64,000 nt of DNA from JAEXOD01 sp043805435. Lineage in GTDB: Bacteria > Bacteroidota > Ignavibacteria > Ignavibacteriales > Melioribacteraceae. The stretch lies in NCBI GenBank assembly GCA_043805435.1, contig JAZDHY010000051.1, positions 62,001 through 126,000 on the forward strand, in the 5' to 3' direction. Shown in pieces: positions 25,539-34,400 of this stretch (position 1 is the stretch's first letter; each line of letters starts with the position of its first letter). The notes below the pieces were generated by a model. That model was not told the origin of the DNA, ran no database searches, and saw only the letters and a list, made by a program, of their open reading frames with translations. Position numbers and translations under genes: made by a program.

Positions 25539-27698
25539 TTGAAAGATAAAATAAATTATTTCTTTGATTCCATATTTTTTAGTTATGCACAAATTTTATT
25601 TAGTAATAGAAGATGGCTTGGTGCAGTTGCTTTGACAGCAACTTTTATTATCCCCCAAATTGGTATCTTTGGTTTGGTGGGACTTTTACTATCAAACTTT
25701 ATTGCATTATTACTAAAGTTTGATAAAGAAAGAATTAAAACAGGTTTTTATGGATTTAATGGAATTTTATTTGGCTCTGCAATTCCATATTTTTTTGAAA
25801 TAAATACTCAAATTATACTGTTTTTTGTAATATTTATTATTATAACTTTTTTTATCTCGGCAGTTTTAGAACATTATTTAGCTACAGCTTTTAATCTGCC
25901 GGGATTAAGTTTACCATTTATTATTAGTTTATATATATTTTTAATATTTATAACAAATTATAATACGGTTTATTACAAAAGTTTGACTTCATTTAAGGAA
26001 TTTGTGATATTCGAATCTTTGACTGATTCAGTTGCCTATTATTTTAAATCATTTGCAATAATTTTTTTTCAAAAAAGCATATTATCCGGGATAATTATAT
26101 CTATAGGAATTTTATTTTTTTCCAGGGTCTTATTTATTAACAGCATAATTGCTTATGTATTAAATTATTTTATACTAAGCCTAATTTTACCTTATTTTGA
26201 TCATAATTTGTTATTAATTACATCTTTTAATTCCATATTAACTTCATTTGCATTAGGTGGTACTTTAATATTAATTTCTAAAAAGACTATACCATTAATT
26301 GCTTTATCAACTGTAATGATTATTGTATTTACAGCATTTTTCGAAAAATTATTAACAGGTTATTTATTACCTGTTGTTGTATTGCCATTTAATTTAGTTG
26401 TGCTATCAATGTTATACAGCTTAAAATTTAGGAAAGAACAAACCGATTTAGTTTTATTATATTTTGCTCCCGGTTCACCTGAAGAAAATTTCTATTATCA
26501 TAATAACAGAAAATATCGTTTTGAAAGGTTCAAATTACTTTTTACCGAATTACCTGTTTTTGGCGAATGGTTCGTTTCACAAGGAATTAATGGAAAACTG
26601 ACTCATAAACAACGATTTAAAGATGCATGGGATTTTATAATTAAAGATATCTCAAATAAGGAATTTTCAAACTCAGGAGACGATCTTACCGACTACTTTT
26701 GTTATAATTTACCTGTTGTAGCTCCTTTAGGTGGAAAAATTGTTGCTTTAGTGGATAATGTACCTGATAATACAGTTAATAAAATTAACATTAAAAACAA
26801 TTTTGGAAATACTATAGTAATTGAGCATGCAAGTGGTCTGTTTTCTTCACTTTCTCACTTAAAACAAAAATCAATTAAGGTAAAACAAGGAGATTATGTT
26901 GAGAAAGGAGATATTTTAGCTTATTGTGGAAATAGCGGCAGATCCCCTTTTCCTCATCTGCATTTTCAATTTCAATTAACCAATAAAATTGGCGATAAAA
27001 CTTATGAATTTCCAATTTCACATTTTATAGAACAAAAGGGCGATTTTTATAATTTAAGAACCTTCGATTTTCCAAAAGAAAACACAAAAGTTAGTAATAT
27101 TGAAGTTCACAAAAAAATTAAAAAAGCTTTTAATTTACAATTAGGCGACGAATTTGAAATTGAATATTCTTTGAATGATGAATTATTTACAGAAAAATGG
27201 GAAGTTGATGTAGATATTAACAATCAATTATTCATAAAATCCGATAATAATTCTAAAATTTTACTTTATCAGGTTGAAAAAGTATTTTACATTACCAATT
27301 TTTTTGGAAATAAAAAATCAGCATTATATTTCTTTTATTTATTGGCCTTAAAAGTACCTTTAATGTACAAAAACTTCTTATCCTGGGAAGATGAATACCC
27401 GCTCCATTTAATTGATAAAAGTTTAATAAGATTTATTTCGGAATTCTTTTTAACATTTGGTGAACAAATAAAGTCTGACGTTAAGTATGGTTATTCAAGT
27501 AACACGCTAAATGATGATAAATTTCATCTGCAAGCCGAAACAAGAACTTTAGGTGCAAATTTATTTTCTTTTTATAAAAACGTTGGAAATGGTGAATTAG
27601 TTATTGATAGCCAGGGACAGTTTACCGAATTTATTTACAAAAACAAACTTAATAATTTTAATGCAAAATTTATATATAATGAGGATAATACGTTATGA
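25539..27698 (+). CDS. Urea-transporter-like membrane domain fused to M23 (LytM) metallopeptidase
   Basis: A 719-residue fusion. Residues about 1-300 are a polytopic domain resembling the urea transporter (UT) family: SYAQILFSNRRWLGAVAL near the start, then KTGFYGFNGILFGSAIPY, and a repeat-like second half with LGGTLILISKK. Residues about 330-510 are an M23 peptidase with its metal and catalytic residues kept: His356 (LTHKQ), Asp365 (AWDF), His440 (LSHLK), and His473 and His475 (PHLHFQ). The last 200 residues are soluble and unassigned. The start is TTG with AGGTGA upstream, 7 bases after the decarboxylase. No urease genes are in the window. The M23 part probably faces the periplasm. Confidence 0.8.
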   Translation: MKDKINYFFDSIFFSYAQILFSNRRWLGAVALTATFIIPQIGIFGLVGLLLSNFIALLLKFDKERIKTGFYGFNGILFGSAIPYFFEINTQIILFFVIFIIITFFISAVLEHYLATAFNLPGLSLPFIISLYIFLIFITNYNTVYYKSLTSFKEFVIFESLTDSVAYYFKSFAIIFFQKSILSGIIISIGILFFSRVLFINSIIAYVLNYFILSLILPYFDHNLLLITSFNSILTSFALGGTLILISKKTIPLIALSTVMIIVFTAFFEKLLTGYLLPVVVLPFNLVVLSMLYSLKFRKEQTDLVLLYFAPGSPEENFYYHNNRKYRFERFKLLFTELPVFGEWFVSQGINGKLTHKQRFKDAWDFIIKDISNKEFSNSGDDLTDYFCYNLPVVAPLGGKIVALVDNVPDNTVNKINIKNNFGNTIVIEHASGLFSSLSHLKQKSIKVKQGDYVEKGDILAYCGNSGRSPFPHLHFQFQLTNKIGDKTYEFPISHFIEQKGDFYNLRTFDFPKENTKVSNIEVHKKIKKAFNLQLGDEFEIEYSLNDELFTEKWEVDVDINNQLFIKSDNNSKILLYQVEKVFYITNFFGNKKSALYFFYLLALKVPLMYKNFLSWEDEYPLHLIDKSLIRFISEFFLTFGEQIKSDVKYGYSSNTLNDDKFHLQAETRTLGANLFSFYKNVGNGELVIDSQGQFTEFIYKNKLNNFNAKFIYNEDNTL

Positions 27699-28324
27699 TA
27701 CAAAAAAAATGGTTTTTTATTGCAATTTTATTTATGACTTTTATATCGTATAACTGCAAAGATAGACAAACAGACAAATTGACCGCTTTTACAAAATCTA
27801 TTCAATTTGAAAAAGATAATAAATACGAAATGGCGTTAAAAGAAATAGAGAAGTTAAAAAAAGATTTTTCTGAAGATTATTTAACTAATTTAAGACTTGG
27901 CTGGTTGTATTATAATAATAAAAAATATACCGAATCAATTAAATTTTACAACGAAGCTTTTAGATTAACAAGTAATAAAGGTATTGAATCTTTATTGGGG
28001 TTGACCTATCCTTATGATGCACTTGGAAAAACAGATGAAATAATTGAAATTTATAAAAAAGTTCTCGAAATAGACAATAACAATTATACTGCAAATCTTA
28101 AATTAGGTATTATCTATTATTATAAAAAGAACTTTTCTACTGCAAAAAACTTTTTATCCAAAGTATATACTTTATATTCATCAGATTATTCAGTTAATTT
28201 ATATTTAGGTTGGACATTGTTAAATTTGAACAATATTTCCAAAGCTAAAGAGCATTTCATCAATGCATTGATAAATAACGTTAATGATGAAAGTGCTAGA
28301 GAAGGTTTGGAAGCTTGTAAATGA
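27695..28324 (+). CDS. TPR protein, probably exported or a lipoprotein
   Basis: A 209-residue protein with an N-terminal hydrophobic segment (residues 5-18) ending at SYNCKD, where Cys21 could be lipidated, although the residues before it are not an ideal lipobox. The rest is about four TPR units, for example LGWLYYNNKKYTESIKFYNE near residues 69-88 and LKLGIIYYYKKNFSTAKNFL in the third quarter. It overlaps the transporter-peptidase gene (ATGA) and the next barrel gene (ATGA). It is therefore probably a periplasmic scaffold for the system. No enzymatic motif is seen. Confidence 0.75.
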   Translation: MIQKKWFFIAILFMTFISYNCKDRQTDKLTAFTKSIQFEKDNKYEMALKEIEKLKKDFSEDYLTNLRLGWLYYNNKKYTESIKFYNEAFRLTSNKGIESLLGLTYPYDALGKTDEIIEIYKKVLEIDNNNYTANLKLGIIYYYKKNFSTAKNFLSKVYTLYSSDYSVNLYLGWTLLNLNNISKAKEHFINALINNVNDESAREGLEACK

Positions 28325-29187
28325 AATTAACAATTATAATATTTTTTGTCTGTATAAATATATTTGCTCAAGATTTTAATTTAACATTAAATCCTTCAAC
28401 TTATTATACTTATGGTAATTATAACAAAAACAAATCTTCTCAGGGTTATTCTGCTTATGCTTCATTAGGAATTAATTATTACGATTACATAACTTTGGGT
28501 TTTGATAATACAATCATTAACGATAAAACAGAGTTTAAGTATGATCAAAAATTTGTTATTGTAAGCGGATTAAAAAACCTTTTTCCCTATTATATTAAAT
28601 TAAATTATGGATATGCTGAAGGTAAATATGATTATAAACCTTTTGAATTTATTTATAAAGATTATACAAATCTTTATAATATTTCTTTAACACGTTACTT
28701 TAATAATTTTTATGCGGGAATAAGTTATTCTTTTATAAATGTTTATGGACATAAGGGTGTAAAAATTCATCAACCTCAATTAATTTTGGACTGGATTTTT
28801 ATGCCAAATTTAATAATATCTTACAGAGGTATTTATTCAAAAGTAAAATCCGATTTACCTATTTATGAGGAGTTTTTACAGGGCGAGCTTTCTGATGATA
28901 ATAGAAGTCTTTATTCAAATAGTTTTTCATTAAATTATTATCTTAGCGAACAATTATTTATGCGAACAGAGGTTACTTTAGGTAAAAAGGCATATTATTT
29001 TAATACCGATTATTTAACTTTTTTTAATCAAGATGATACACAAAATTTCTCGTTTTCAACAAAAGTTGATTCGGAAATATTCAAAAACTTCAGAATTAAT
29101 TTTTCATATCAATATTTAACACTTGACCATTCCAAAATTAATTATTATTCTGTTGGTTTAAAATATAACTTTATTCAACTATTATAA
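28321..29187 (+). CDS. Predicted outer-membrane beta-barrel protein (YaiO-like)
   Basis: A 288-residue protein with a short signal peptide (ending NIFAQ) followed by alternating hydrophobic/polar strands rich in Tyr and Phe, ending in YYSVGLKYNFIQLL, a barrel-type C-terminus. Strand pairs such as YIKLNYGYAEGKYDY and FYAGISYSFINVYG suggest about 10-12 strands. The layout reminds me of YaiO-type barrels, which often sit beside TPR proteins, but the family name is not secure. Its start overlaps the TPR gene by ATGA. It is the outer-membrane end of the operon. Confidence 0.65.
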   Translation: MKLTIIIFFVCINIFAQDFNLTLNPSTYYTYGNYNKNKSSQGYSAYASLGINYYDYITLGFDNTIINDKTEFKYDQKFVIVSGLKNLFPYYIKLNYGYAEGKYDYKPFEFIYKDYTNLYNISLTRYFNNFYAGISYSFINVYGHKGVKIHQPQLILDWIFMPNLIISYRGIYSKVKSDLPIYEEFLQGELSDDNRSLYSNSFSLNYYLSEQLFMRTEVTLGKKAYYFNTDYLTFFNQDDTQNFSFSTKVDSEIFKNFRINFSYQYLTLDHSKINYYSVGLKYNFIQLL

Positions 29188-29194
29188 GTGAATT

Positions 29195-30187
29195 ATGGAA
29201 TATAGAAATTTTGGAAATACAGATTTGAAAATTAGCCAAATCGGTTTTGGGGCTTGGGGTATCGGCGGACCTGCAATGGCAGGAAATATCCCTATCGGCT
29301 GGGGCGATGTGAATGATGAAGATTCTATTAAAGCATTAAAAACAGCTTATAATTTAGGGGTAAATTTTTATGATACAGCAGATTTTTATGGATTGGGACA
29401 TTCTGAATCTTTGATTGGTAAAACTTTTTATAAAAATAAAGATGTTATTATTGCAACAAAAGTTGGTCACAAAATTGCTGATGACAATTCAATATTTTTA
29501 GACTATTCAAAAAAGCATATTCTTAATGCTTGTGAAAATAGTCTAAGACGACTTAAGCGAGACTATATTGACTTATACCAGCTCCATTCAGCCAAAATAG
29601 AACACTTGGAGCAAGGCGAATGCATTGAAGCAATGCAAACACTGGTTAAGGACGGGAAAGTTCGTTATTGGGGTATTTCTCTTAATACTTTTAATCCTTT
29701 CCCCGAAGCAGAGTTTTTTATAAAAAACAATATAGGTTCCTCATTCCAAGTTGTATATAATATTATTAACCAAAAAGCTAAGGATTTAATTGAATCATCA
29801 AGCAAATTGGGTTATGGTATTATTGCACGAATGCCTTTACAATTTGGTATTTTAACCGGTAAATTTAATAAGAATAGTATTTTTAATCAAAACGATCACA
29901 GGGCTTTTAGATTAACTTATGATATTTTATCCAAATGTTTAGATGGAACGGAAGCTGTTTGGGAATTACTAAAGAAATATAACACTACAAAAACAGGATT
30001 AAGTTTGAGTTTTATTTTATCAAGTATTGGTATTGCAACAGTTATACCCGGAATTAAAACAGAATTTCAGGCAATAGATAATACATCGGGTTTAGTTTGT
30101 TTAGAACCTGAAGATATGGAATATATTAATGCTCTTTATACTACTAAATTTTCTAAAATTGTTGAAGATATGCAAAAGCAAGGATAA
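29195..30187 (+). CDS. Aldo/keto reductase
   Basis: A 330-residue NAD(P)H-dependent oxidoreductase with a TIM barrel. The catalytic tetrad is visible: Asp and Tyr in YDTADFYGLGHSE, Lys in VIIATKVGH and His in DLYQLHSAK. A C-terminal cofactor loop with ATVIPGIKTEFQ follows. The subgroup resembles YajO/perakine-reductase-like enzymes, but the substrate cannot be named. It begins 7 bases after the barrel gene and so is likely to be transcribed with it. It may be a passenger in the operon or a tailoring enzyme. Confidence 0.88.
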   Translation: MEYRNFGNTDLKISQIGFGAWGIGGPAMAGNIPIGWGDVNDEDSIKALKTAYNLGVNFYDTADFYGLGHSESLIGKTFYKNKDVIIATKVGHKIADDNSIFLDYSKKHILNACENSLRRLKRDYIDLYQLHSAKIEHLEQGECIEAMQTLVKDGKVRYWGISLNTFNPFPEAEFFIKNNIGSSFQVVYNIINQKAKDLIESSSKLGYGIIARMPLQFGILTGKFNKNSIFNQNDHRAFRLTYDILSKCLDGTEAVWELLKKYNTTKTGLSLSFILSSIGIATVIPGIKTEFQAIDNTSGLVCLEPEDMEYINALYTTKFSKIVEDMQKQG

Positions 30188-30220
30188 ATTTATAGTCATT
30201 TACAAAATAAATAATTTTAT

Positions 30221-31120
30221 ATGCACAAAGCAATTGTTATTGATAATAATCCCAGAACAAAAAGCCTGTTAACTAAAATTTTGGAAGACAAATGTCTGTT
30301 TGAAGTTAAATCGTATGATTTTATCAAAATTTCTATTCCATTAATAAAATATTTTAATCCGGTTATTATATTTATTGATCAACCTTTCCCTAGATTAGAG
30401 CATTTTTCTTTTTTAAAAGAGCTAAAGGCTGATAAAGACACAAAAACAATTCCAATTGTAGTGATGCTTAATAAATTTGATAAAAAGTTTATTGATTCTT
30501 TAGCCGATTTGGGTATTTATGAAATTTTATTTAAACCTTATAATTTAGATGAAATTGTTCCAAGAATAAATATGTTTATTAATAAATTTCAGAATGCAAA
30601 ACCAAAAGTTAAATTTGATGAAGTTATTTGTAATAATATTCAACCATTTGAAGATATTTTGCCACAGTTAAATTTAATTATAATTAGTATTATTAAAAAT
30701 AACGTAAAAAAGCAATTAAATATAAATGTATCGTTTATACCGGATTCTCAAATTGATTTTATAGAGGATAATATGGTCTATAAATGTAATTATTCCGATA
30801 CTGAAAAAAATAATTTTTTATCGCTGTCTTTAATTGCTTCAGAAAAAGGATTAATTAATATTACTTCTAAAATTGAAAATATTACTACTAACAAATGGGA
30901 TGAAATTAGTCTCTCGAAATGTAAAAACATTGGAGATGCTATTTATGGTGAAGTTATTGATTATTTAAAAATCCGTAATTTTGATTTTATTAAAAATAGC
31001 GTAGAAATTAATATTAATATAGCAAGTGTATTAAAAAACTTTAATTTAAAAATTCTATTTACAACTGAAGATAAGGATTTATTTGCATTTGTTCTAAATT
31101 ATAACAAAAACCAAAGTTAA
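30221..31120 (+). CDS. Divergent response-regulator receiver with unassigned C-terminal domain
   Basis: A 299-residue cytoplasmic protein. Residues 1-125 form a receiver (REC) domain: VIDNN holds a reduced acidic pocket (Asp8, with Asn at 9), Asp53 in FIDQP is the phosphorylation site, and Lys in LFKPYN is kept. The switch Thr/Ser after strand 4 is replaced (VVMLNK). Residues about 140-299 have no DNA-binding helix-turn-helix that I can see; the alpha/beta pattern (GDAIYGEVIDYL) is vaguely like CheC/CheX phosphatases. That is a weak guess. It is 33 bases after the aldo/keto reductase, last gene of the rightward run. Confidence 0.65.
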   Translation: MHKAIVIDNNPRTKSLLTKILEDKCLFEVKSYDFIKISIPLIKYFNPVIIFIDQPFPRLEHFSFLKELKADKDTKTIPIVVMLNKFDKKFIDSLADLGIYEILFKPYNLDEIVPRINMFINKFQNAKPKVKFDEVICNNIQPFEDILPQLNLIIISIIKNNVKKQLNINVSFIPDSQIDFIEDNMVYKCNYSDTEKNNFLSLSLIASEKGLINITSKIENITTNKWDEISLSKCKNIGDAIYGEVIDYLKIRNFDFIKNSVEININIASVLKNFNLKILFTTEDKDLFAFVLNYNKNQS

Positions 31121-31139
31121 ACTAACAGTGGTTTTTATT

Positions 31140-31167
31140 ATAACATAATTTGTTATTCTTTTTATTT
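31140..31167 (+). terminator. Weak hairpin between convergent genes
   Basis: A 6-bp stem ATAACA / TGTTAT with a 5-base loop followed by TCTTTTTATTT lies 19 bases after the response-regulator stop. The T-rich tail runs into the last codons of the convergent M6 gene. The stem is short and AT-rich, so this is only a possible terminator. Confidence 0.3.
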
Positions 31168-34155
31168 TAACAGCAGCATTTTTTTGCTAATAATCTTATT
31201 CTCAAATTCTAAAGAATACAAATAAACTCCGCTTGAATATTTATTTGCGTTAAATTCCACTTCATAAGTGCCGCTATTAATATTATCATAATCATTTTTT
31301 TGAACAATTTTTCCCAAAATATCATAAATTTTAACACTTACAAAACCACTATTGGGAATGGAGAATTTTATTTTGGTTACCGGATTAAAAGGATTTGGGT
31401 AATTTTGATATAAATTAATATTTGTTGGAATAACACTATTTTCTTCAACTTTAGTTATTAACTCATTTTTGAATATTACTAAACCTTTAGCTAAATCAAC
31501 TACATATATTTTATCATTAATAATCTTTACATCATATGCATATATATTTGATTGATAAAACCCAATTTGAACAGGATTTGTCGGGTCGCTAACAGAAAAT
31601 AGTGCCACTCCATTACTTTCACAAGCAATTGCAGCAAAATCATTTTCTACACAAACACCGGAAACTGTTCCTATTGTATTAATATAGCTGATAATATTTG
31701 GCAACACCGGATTTGAAATATCCACTATCCTTAATCCGCCTGTTTTATCCGCTAAATATAAAACATTTCCTTTAATGACCATTGAATAAGCCGAACCCGG
31801 AGTATCAACATTCCCAATTTCCATCGGAATTGTCGGATTGTTAATATCATAAATTCTTAATCCACCCGTTTCAGCCGCAACATAAAGTAAATTATCATTG
31901 ACTAAAAGATCTCTAACATTTCCCGTCGTAGAAATCAATCCTTTTTCAACAGGCAAATTCAAATTAGTAATATCAAATATTCTTATACCGTATTCTTTAT
32001 TTGCCACATAAAGTATATTTCCATAAATTGCCAAAGAAACTGCTTGTCCTTGAAAATTTAGCTCAGAGATTAATTTAATATTAGCAGGATCTTTTACATT
32101 AAGAATTTTTACACCTTTTGTTTCATCGGCTAAATAAGCTGTTGTATCTATTACCCTTACTTTAACACAACTTCCATCCGTATCATATCCACCAATATAA
32201 ATTAAGTTATTTTCATTATTAAAATCAACAACATGCAATCCGCCGGAACGTGAACAAATATATGCTTTGTTTTCAACTATAGTTAATGAATTTGAAAACC
32301 CGTTAACTTTAAAAGAATTTATTAAACTAACATTATAATTTCCATCCGGTCTGATGGAAAAAACCGAATCACTTTCATCAACCATAGTATTGTTTAATGT
32401 GCTTGACACCCGTATTTTGCATTGAAAAGAAGTAACATTAGGAGTAACCCAATTTATTGTTTTTTGATTAGAAGGTAAATTGTCTGCTATTAATATCCAA
32501 GTAGCACCATTATCTAATGAATATTCAACCTTATAGTTAGTTGCTGCGCCAAAATTATCCCAGAGGATAGAGACTGACTCCCCCGTATGAAAATTCTCTG
32601 CTCCATTTGGATATAAGGCCATTAATGAATTTTCAATATGAACTTTAAACGATATTGTGTTATTAGCCTCGCCAATATCATATATACTTATTCCACCGGC
32701 AGTCCCATTTGCAAGAAATATTTTAGGATCCGAAGCACTATTTATAAATGTTCTGCCTACATTAACACTTAAATTGGCATTTCCAACTACCCCGCCCTTA
32801 TTTGGTCCGCCTCCGGGTCTATATACAAACACTTCATCCGGTGGTCCATCTGCATTTCCTTCATATCTTCTATCAATTCTATAAACCAATAAACCTTCAC
32901 CATAAAGTGAATTCTCAAAAGTCGAATTTCTTTTTCTGTATTCTAAAATAAAATATTCATTTGCTGATTTAGGAGAAGCTATTTTATAACAATTATTTAC
33001 AGGTGAAGTTAATGGATTTAACGCATATTCACCGTCAGAACTAATAGTTGGAACAGATTCAATCCATTGCCCATATTTATACTTCATATGGGCACCCATA
33101 TGCTGTGGTGGATTTAAGTCATTTTCCATAATATCCCAAGTCCCAACCGGAGATATTCCATTATCTGTATAATGATATAGATCCGGTGCGCCTAATGAAT
33201 GAAACATTTCGTGACACAAAACACCAACACTTGAAGAAGTTAAACTACTTTGCAGCTGAAAATTATATGTTCCTACTTTTTTACCGTTAATATATGCCGA
33301 CTGACTGTACAAAGACCACATATGAGGCCATAATAATGATGACCAACCGGTTGGAGAACCCGAAACAACAAAACAAACATTATCAATATATCCGTCGTTA
33401 TCACCATCAATAACTAAATTTGCAGGTACAAACTGAGAAATATATGAAATGGCATTTTTAAGTAATAAATGTTCACGCGCCGTACTTTCATTATCATTAT
33501 TATATCCTATTGAGTTAGGGCCCGAAGAAGGTATATAATATGCTCTGGGATGAGAATCTTGAAATGAGATCACATTGGTTGAAGTAACAGGATAATAAAA
33601 GGATGTAACACTTAACTTATTATATGATACTTCTTCATAGTAATTTTTCATCGAATTTGCATTTGGCGTTGTATTGTTAAACATTAAATCATAATAACTT
33701 ATCGGTTGATTAAATTCTCCTTCATCCGAAAAACGAATAAATACTACAATATTGTTTATTATTCCCTCAGTAGGTGTTTTTGAATAGGATCCCTTATCTA
33801 TTGAAAATAATTGCCGTCTTTTTTGCATATCTATATTACTAAAATCAATTTTATCACTTAATCCATATTCCTTAGGATTGATTGAGCCAACAACATATTT
33901 TGTTGCAAAAAATTCATCATTCTCTTGAACTCCATAAGTATAAAAACCTGTAGATTTATCTAAAACAATTATGTAACCTTCATTATCGTGTATCCAATTA
34001 AAAAATTCATCTCCGGAAACGAAACAATTGACCGTTTTTCCATCAGGTTGATTTAATAATACCGGTAAATTTTTTATTGGAGCAGCAAATATTACCGAAA
34101 AAACACAATTTAAGAATATAAATATTGCAAAAATAATTTTTTTAAGTTCTTTCAT
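31162..34155 (-). CDS. Secreted M6-family metalloprotease with LVIVD repeats and T9SS sorting domain
   Basis: A 997-residue exported protein. After a signal peptide (to about residue 24) comes an M6 (immune inhibitor A-like) peptidase, with the zinc motif HEMFHSLGAPDLYH at residues 315-328 and DIMEND shortly after. Residues about 520-610 look like an Ig-like domain (SLDNGATWILIADNLPS). From about 610 to 900 a series of LVIVD/beta-propeller-like repeats recurs (GGLRIYDINNPTIPMEIG, GGLRIVDISNPVLPNIIS). The end is a T9SS sorting domain (NYPNPFNPVTKIKFSI ... SSGVYLYSLEF). GAGAAAG precedes the ATG. It is expected to be a surface or secreted protease; its substrates are unknown. Confidence 0.88.
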   Translation of the reverse strand: MKELKKIIFAIFIFLNCVFSVIFAAPIKNLPVLLNQPDGKTVNCFVSGDEFFNWIHDNEGYIIVLDKSTGFYTYGVQENDEFFATKYVVGSINPKEYGLSDKIDFSNIDMQKRRQLFSIDKGSYSKTPTEGIINNIVVFIRFSDEGEFNQPISYYDLMFNNTTPNANSMKNYYEEVSYNKLSVTSFYYPVTSTNVISFQDSHPRAYYIPSSGPNSIGYNNDNESTAREHLLLKNAISYISQFVPANLVIDGDNDGYIDNVCFVVSGSPTGWSSLLWPHMWSLYSQSAYINGKKVGTYNFQLQSSLTSSSVGVLCHEMFHSLGAPDLYHYTDNGISPVGTWDIMENDLNPPQHMGAHMKYKYGQWIESVPTISSDGEYALNPLTSPVNNCYKIASPKSANEYFILEYRKRNSTFENSLYGEGLLVYRIDRRYEGNADGPPDEVFVYRPGGGPNKGGVVGNANLSVNVGRTFINSASDPKIFLANGTAGGISIYDIGEANNTISFKVHIENSLMALYPNGAENFHTGESVSILWDNFGAATNYKVEYSLDNGATWILIADNLPSNQKTINWVTPNVTSFQCKIRVSSTLNNTMVDESDSVFSIRPDGNYNVSLINSFKVNGFSNSLTIVENKAYICSRSGGLHVVDFNNENNLIYIGGYDTDGSCVKVRVIDTTAYLADETKGVKILNVKDPANIKLISELNFQGQAVSLAIYGNILYVANKEYGIRIFDITNLNLPVEKGLISTTGNVRDLLVNDNLLYVAAETGGLRIYDINNPTIPMEIGNVDTPGSAYSMVIKGNVLYLADKTGGLRIVDISNPVLPNIISYINTIGTVSGVCVENDFAAIACESNGVALFSVSDPTNPVQIGFYQSNIYAYDVKIINDKIYVVDLAKGLVIFKNELITKVEENSVIPTNINLYQNYPNPFNPVTKIKFSIPNSGFVSVKIYDILGKIVQKNDYDNINSGTYEVEFNANKYSSGVYLYSLEFENKIISKKMLLLK

Positions 34156-34346
34156 TTCTTTCTCAATTTAGAGGTCTTAAATAATAAGATTTTTAATTAC
34201 AAAAATTAATATAACAAAAAAAATATTTGTAAAATAGAATAGTTTTTAACATGTTTTAAGCCAATCAAAAATGATAAAAAGATTTAGATTTATCGTATAG
34301 GAATTCTTTTATTGTTTTGAGATTTTTACAACCGGAGTATATATAT

Positions 34347-34375
34347 AAAAAACCCCTTCAGAAAATTGAAGGGGT
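34347..34375 (-). terminator. Rho-independent terminator of the TonB receptor/PorV operon
   Basis: A 9-bp stem ACCCCTTCA / TGAAGGGGT with a 6-base loop, followed on the minus strand by six T (plus-strand A at 34347-34352). It lies 26 bases beyond the stop of the PorV-like gene. Confidence 0.85.
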
Positions 34376-34400
34376 CTAAAAATTAAACAGTATTAATCAG

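Noticed and set aside
25539..27698. A urea-uptake system feeding urease
   Set aside because: No urease structural or accessory gene is in the window, and the transporter is fused to a peptidase.
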